Source of the DNA: Coriobacteriaceae bacterium
GTDB taxonomy: Bacteria; Actinomycetota; Coriobacteriia; Coriobacteriales; Coriobacteriaceae
Direction: 5' to 3'
Assembly (NCBI GenBank): GCA_902363125.1
Contig: CABIZD010000003.1
Span: 124,001 to 188,000 of the forward strand
DNA: 64,000 nucleotides
Made by a program: the position numbers and the translations under genes. Positions 60,338 through 64,000 of this stretch are shown in pieces (within the stretch, counting starts at the first letter, position 1; each line of letters starts with the position of its first letter). Below the pieces are notes generated by a model. The model made no database searches and was not told the origin of the DNA. It saw only the letters and a program-made list of their open reading frames with translations.

Positions 60338-62365
60338 ATGGAACAAAAGGCCAAGGAGGCAGCCTCACACGCTGCGATTCCTGTGAGCATCTCGGCGATG
60401 CTCGTCACGCTGGGCGTGGTGTACGGCGATATCGGCACCAGCCCTATGTATGTAACCAAGGCGCTCGTTGCCGGCAACGGCGGCATCGGAAGCGTGACGG
60501 AGGAGTTCGTGCTTGGCGCGCTCTCCCTTGTCGTGTGGACGGTCACGCTGCTGACGACCGTCAAGTACGTGCTGATCTCGCTGCGCGCCGATAACCACGG
60601 CGAGGGCGGTATCTTTGCCCTGTACAGCCTGGTCAAGCGTTGCGGCAAGTGGCTTATCATCCCCGCCATGCTGGGTGGCGCCGCGCTGCTCGCCGACGGC
60701 ATCCTGACGCCGGCTGTTACCGTTACCACGGCCATCGAGGGCCTGCGCACCATCCCTGCGGTCCATGCCGTGCTGGGCGATGATCAGGGCCGCGTCGTCG
60801 CCATTACGCTCGCCATCATCATCGCGCTCTTCTTGGTACAGCGCATCGGTACGGCCAAGATCGGTCACGCCTTTGGCCCCATCATGACGCTGTGGTTCCT
60901 GTTCCTGGGCGGCACGGGTCTGTTCTTTGTCTTCCAGCACCCCGCCGTGCTGCTGTGCCTCAACCCGGTGCGCGGCATCGCCTTTTTGCTGAGCCCCAAC
61001 AACCACGCGGGCATCATGATTCTGGGCAGCTGCTTCCTCGCCACCACCGGTGCCGAGGCGCTCTACTCCGACATGGGCCATGTGGGTCGCGGCAACATTT
61101 ACGCCACCTGGCCGTTCGTTAAGTGCTGCTTGCTGCTGTCCTATATGGGCCAGGGCGCTTGGCTTATGAACAACGCTGCCAACCCCGAGCTCATGGGCAT
61201 TGCCGACCTTAACCCGTTCTACCAGATGCTCGCCCCGGGCCTGCGTCCGTTTGCCGTCGGCCTTTCAACCATCGCGGCCATCATTGCCTCGCAGGCGCTC
61301 ATTACCGGCGCGTTCTCGCTGGTGTCCGAGGCCAGTCGCCTGGACCTCATGCCGCACATGCAGGTCTTCTATCCGGCCGAGACCAAAGGCCAGCTCTACA
61401 TCCCCATGGTCAACAACGTCATGCTCGTGGGCTGCGTCATCGTGGTGCTGCTGTTCCAGAACTCGGCGCATATGGAAGCCGCCTACGGCCTAGCCATTAC
61501 GCTGACCATGATGTGCACCACGCTGCTGCTCTTCTTCTACCTGCACGAGGAGCGCAAGCTCAAGGTTGCTCCGTGGATCTTCGCGGCCTTCTTCCTTTTG
61601 CTCGAGGGCTTCTTCTTCGTGAGCTCGCTCACCAAGTTCTTCCACGGCGGCTACTTCACCATCCTCATGGCTGCACTCATCATGGGCATTATGGTGTGCT
61701 GGTACAACGGCACGGCGGTCGAGCAGCGCCAGTTTACGCTGCTGCCGCTGCGCAGTTACTTGCCGCAGCTCAAGCGCCTGCGCGACGACGACCGTTACGA
61801 GCGCCTGAGCGACAACATCGTGTACCTGACCAAGGACACCCATACCGACTACATCGACCGTGATATCGTCTACTCGATCTTGGACAAGCATCCCAAGCGC
61901 GCTCGCGCCTGGTGGTTCGTGAATGTCGAGACCATGGACGAGCCGCATACCTTTGCCTATTCGGTCGAGACGTTCGGCACCGACTACGTGTTCCGCGTGC
62001 ATCTGTACCTGGGCTACAAGATCAACCAGCGCGTCAATGCCTACCTGCGTCAGGTCGTTCAGGACCTGGCTGCCACCGGCGAGCTGCCGGCGCAGACGCA
62101 TGATTACTCGGTCTACAAGGATCCGGGCAACATCGGCACGTTCAAGTTCGTCATGATCCGCAAGCTTCTGGCACCCGAAAGCGACGTGGAGCCGAGCGAG
62201 CGTACGGCCATTACGCTCAAGTACATCATCCGCCGCGCCGCCGGCACGCCGGCGCGCTGGTACGGTCTGGAGAACTCCAACGTGAGCTTTGAGTATGTGC
62301 CGCTGTTCACCAAGTTTAAGGCCGTGAGCAAGATGCAGCGCCTGGCCCCCAACGAGCGCCCGTAG
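60338..62365 (+). CDS. kup: Kup-family potassium uptake transporter
   Basis: 675 residues from ATG 60338 (GGGAGGAAACC upstream). Begins with the family signature LGVVYGDIGTSPMYV, followed by about twelve membrane segments (HGEGGIFALYSLVKR, TAIEGLRT) and a cytoplasmic C-terminal domain of about 200 residues. Low-affinity K+/H+ symport. It is followed by a small membrane protein and a KdpD-like sensor kinase gene, suggesting a potassium-homeostasis cluster. Confidence 0.95.
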   Translation: MEQKAKEAASHAAIPVSISAMLVTLGVVYGDIGTSPMYVTKALVAGNGGIGSVTEEFVLGALSLVVWTVTLLTTVKYVLISLRADNHGEGGIFALYSLVKRCGKWLIIPAMLGGAALLADGILTPAVTVTTAIEGLRTIPAVHAVLGDDQGRVVAITLAIIIALFLVQRIGTAKIGHAFGPIMTLWFLFLGGTGLFFVFQHPAVLLCLNPVRGIAFLLSPNNHAGIMILGSCFLATTGAEALYSDMGHVGRGNIYATWPFVKCCLLLSYMGQGAWLMNNAANPELMGIADLNPFYQMLAPGLRPFAVGLSTIAAIIASQALITGAFSLVSEASRLDLMPHMQVFYPAETKGQLYIPMVNNVMLVGCVIVVLLFQNSAHMEAAYGLAITLTMMCTTLLLFFYLHEERKLKVAPWIFAAFFLLLEGFFFVSSLTKFFHGGYFTILMAALIMGIMVCWYNGTAVEQRQFTLLPLRSYLPQLKRLRDDDRYERLSDNIVYLTKDTHTDYIDRDIVYSILDKHPKRARAWWFVNVETMDEPHTFAYSVETFGTDYVFRVHLYLGYKINQRVNAYLRQVVQDLAATGELPAQTHDYSVYKDPGNIGTFKFVMIRKLLAPESDVEPSERTAITLKYIIRRAAGTPARWYGLENSNVSFEYVPLFTKFKAVSKMQRLAPNERP

Positions 62366-62426
62366 GCGCCGACGGGTTGCATGGAGTTGGTTTTCGATGG
62401 ACAAGATTGGGGCCGGGGAGGCAAAC

Positions 62427-62621
62427 ATGGATGCAAGGATGCTTGATGGCCGCGAGGTGGTTGCCGAGCTGGTACGTGAGGCGCGCGTCGACGCCGCCGA
62501 AGATCGGTTCTTTACGAATCGTGCCAACATGGACATGGCCGATCGCGTTATTTCGATCGTGGCACTGGTATTTGGAGCGGTGTGCGTGTGCGCCCTGCTC
62601 GCGCACGTGCTGTTTGTCTAA
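62427..62621 (+). CDS. Small single-pass membrane protein
   Basis: 64 residues from ATG 62427, which has GGGGAGG six bases upstream; an earlier ATG at 62397 is possible but weaker. Charged N-terminal half (VAELVREARVDAAEDRFF) and one C-terminal membrane segment (VISIVALVFGAVCVCALLAH). No family recognised. Between kup and a KdpD-like gene, it may be an accessory or regulatory peptide of potassium uptake, comparable in size only to KdpF-like small subunits. Confidence 0.65.
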   Translation: MDARMLDGREVVAELVREARVDAAEDRFFTNRANMDMADRVISIVALVFGAVCVCALLAHVLFV

Positions 62622-62667
62622 CGACTGTCGGTCGTAGAAGGCTTTACACTTAGAACCACCACGAGGG

Positions 62668-62715
62668 AAAACCACCACAAAGGTGCCTGTCCCCTTTGTG
62701 GTGGTTTTTGTTTTT
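62668..62715 (+). repeat. REP-like repeat, CCACAAAGG family, copy 3, acting as terminator
   Basis: AAAACCACCACAAAGGTGCC through CCCCTTTGTGGTGGTTTTTG: a 13-bp perfect stem with T-rich end, between the small membrane gene and the kinase gene. Confidence 0.78.
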
Positions 62716-62735
62716 GAGAGAGGGGTGGGTCGCTG

Positions 62736-64000
62736 ATGGACGTCCGTGCGGACGGCGATATTGCCGATAACTTTTGGTGGCGGCGCACAACGCTGACGCG
62801 TCGCAGCCCCCTGTATGACGTCTGCGTGTCGGCGGGGCTGCTGGTCGCGGCAACGATTGCGGGCGCGCTGCTCGACCATCCGGGTCTCGCGCCGAGCATC
62901 ATGATCGTCTATGTGCTTGCCGTGCAGCTGTGCGCATTCTTTACCTGGAGCCGCCTGTATTGCCTGTTGAGCTCGGCTGCCGCCGTGGCGCTCTACAACT
63001 TCCTGTTTGTCGACCCGCGCTACTCGCTGTCGTTTATCGACCGCGTCTATCCCGGCATGTTCTTCATCATGTTCGTGGTCTCGCTTGTGTCGAGCTCGAT
63101 TGCGTTGGCCCTGCGCCGCGCCTTGGCACAGGCTGCCGCCAGCGACCGTCGCACGCATATGGTGCTCGAGACCAACCGCATGCTGCAGCGGTGCGCCGAT
63201 CAGCAGCAGATTGTCCATGCCATGGCAACGCAGCTGGCGCGTCTTTCGGGCTGTCCGGTCGTGTGGTACAGCGCCGACGCCGAGGGCGATGACCTGCTGC
63301 CGCGTGCGACATACACGGCCGTGGGCGATGCCGTGCCGGTGCACGAACTGGCGCCGCAGATGCCGCCGCGGCTCTCGGCGTCCGCCTATGTGGGAATGCC
63401 GCTCGACGCCACCTATGGCGGCTCGGCGTTTTATGGCATCTACCTGACGGTTCGCACGGGCGACGGCTTCGTGCGCTCGGGCGACCCCGCCTCGGTGGTT
63501 GGCGTGCTGGCTATCGTTGCCGAGCCCGACGTGCTGACGCACGAGGAGCGGACACTTGCCGATGCCATCGTGAGCGAGGGCGAGCTGGCACTCGATCGTG
63601 CCCGCGCCATGGAGGCTCGCGAGGAGGCGGCGGTGCTTGCCAAAAATGAGCAGCTGCGCGCCAACCTACTGCGCTCCATCTCGCACGACCTGCGCACGCC
63701 GCTCACCAGTATTTCGGGCAATGCCGATGTGCTGCTCGACCAGGGCTCGACCGGCACCGCCGTGCTCGACGCCCAGACGCGCCGCGGCCTGCTCCTGTCC
63801 ATTCGCTCGGACGCGCAATGGCTCAACGCCACCGTCGAGAACTTGCTCGCCATCACCAAACTCGAGGGCGGCGACATGCATCTGTCGACTACGCTCGAGC
63901 TCATGGACGATATCGTCGAGGAGGCACTGCGCCACGTGAACCCTGCCGTGCGCGAGCACGACCTTAAGGTGGTGGCGTGCGATGAGCCGGCGCTCGTTAA
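62736..64000 (+). CDS. KdpD-like sensor histidine kinase, 3' end cut off by window
   Basis: 421 codons are visible from ATG 62736 (GAGAGGGGTGGGT upstream) to the window end. Three or four membrane segments in about 30-130 match the DUF4118 domain of KdpD. A GAF-like region (GCPVVWYSADAEGDD) follows, then the dimerisation/phosphoacceptor motif LLRSISHDLRTPLTS with the phospho-His. The catalytic ATPase part lies outside. Unlike classical KdpD it lacks the N-terminal KdpD and Usp cytoplasmic domains. With kup next to it, sensing of potassium or turgor is likely; its response regulator is presumably beyond the window. Confidence 0.88.
   Translation, partial: MDVRADGDIADNFWWRRTTLTRRSPLYDVCVSAGLLVAATIAGALLDHPGLAPSIMIVYVLAVQLCAFFTWSRLYCLLSSAAAVALYNFLFVDPRYSLSFIDRVYPGMFFIMFVVSLVSSSIALALRRALAQAAASDRRTHMVLETNRMLQRCADQQQIVHAMATQLARLSGCPVVWYSADAEGDDLLPRATYTAVGDAVPVHELAPQMPPRLSASAYVGMPLDATYGGSAFYGIYLTVRTGDGFVRSGDPASVVGVLAIVAEPDVLTHEERTLADAIVSEGELALDRARAMEAREEAAVLAKNEQLRANLLRSISHDLRTPLTSISGNADVLLDQGSTGTAVLDAQTRRGLLLSIRSDAQWLNATVENLLAITKLEGGDMHLSTTLELMDDIVEEALRHVNPAVREHDLKVVACDEPALV

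Overview
The window looks like chromosome of a high-GC Gram-positive anaerobe of the Coriobacteriia, most likely a Collinsella-type gut actinobacterium. This is inferred from the GC-rich third positions with strong GGAGG-type ribosome binding sites, the PTS-driven sugar metabolism with a split transketolase, wall-anchored proteins ending in xPxTG or LANTG signals, and the mix of PTS, ABC-exporter and LacI genes. No species assignment was computed.

Region by region. 1-3.1 kb: the 3' part of an EF-G-like GTPase paralogue with degenerate G motifs, then a secreted or anchored DNA/RNA nuclease on the minus strand. 3.2-10.7 kb: a carbohydrate locus with a divergent LacI regulator, PTS IIBC, a GatZ/KbaZ-like tagatose-bisphosphate aldolase subunit, a small transaldolase, both halves of a transketolase and PTS IIA, closed by a terminator. 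10.7-16.1 kb: repeat elements, an AlbA_2 (Schlafen-like) regulator behind an array of at least eight TCTCTCTAAA half-sites, LarE, a HAD phosphatase and a DUF4143-type AAA ATPase. 16.3-25 kb: a second LacI regulator, glmS, a GntR regulator divergent from a YeiH-type exporter, a Fis-type regulator with a broken AAA core, a nitroreductase and small proteins. 25-31 kb: a MarR regulator with a heterodimeric ABC exporter, cysE and a DedA protein. 31-36 kb: ilvE, lemA, a TetR regulator, tRNA-Ser(UGA), and a gene fusing tRNA adenosine deaminase (TadA) to glycerate kinase.

36.8-48.7 kb is one gene for a wall-anchored adhesin of about 3979 residues: signal peptide, fibro-slime-like head, Cna_B/SpaA-type domains, about fifteen pilin isopeptide-linkage units interrupted by two DUF11-like domains, and an MPDTG sorting signal. 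A run of ten G lies just upstream of its promoter-like sequence. It is followed by the SRP RNA gene, two tandem paralogues for coiled-coil LANTG proteins, a second heterodimeric ABC exporter, a flavodoxin-like protein, an LTA-synthase-family membrane enzyme, a second nitroreductase, Kup potassium uptake, a small membrane protein and a truncated KdpD-like histidine kinase at the window end.

Intergenic DNA is unusually rich in inverted repeats. There are short REP-like families built round GGGACAGG or CAAAGGGG cores, a GTTGCGGTGGAATA palindrome family, and three large nested palindromes with 29-33 bp arms, all lying between convergent genes. There is no CRISPR array, no insertion-sequence transposase, no prophage and no rRNA. 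The most interesting leads are the poly-G tract before the giant adhesin, the operator array of the AlbA_2 regulator, the nested palindromes, the TadA-glycerate kinase fusion, and the kinase-free sugar locus.
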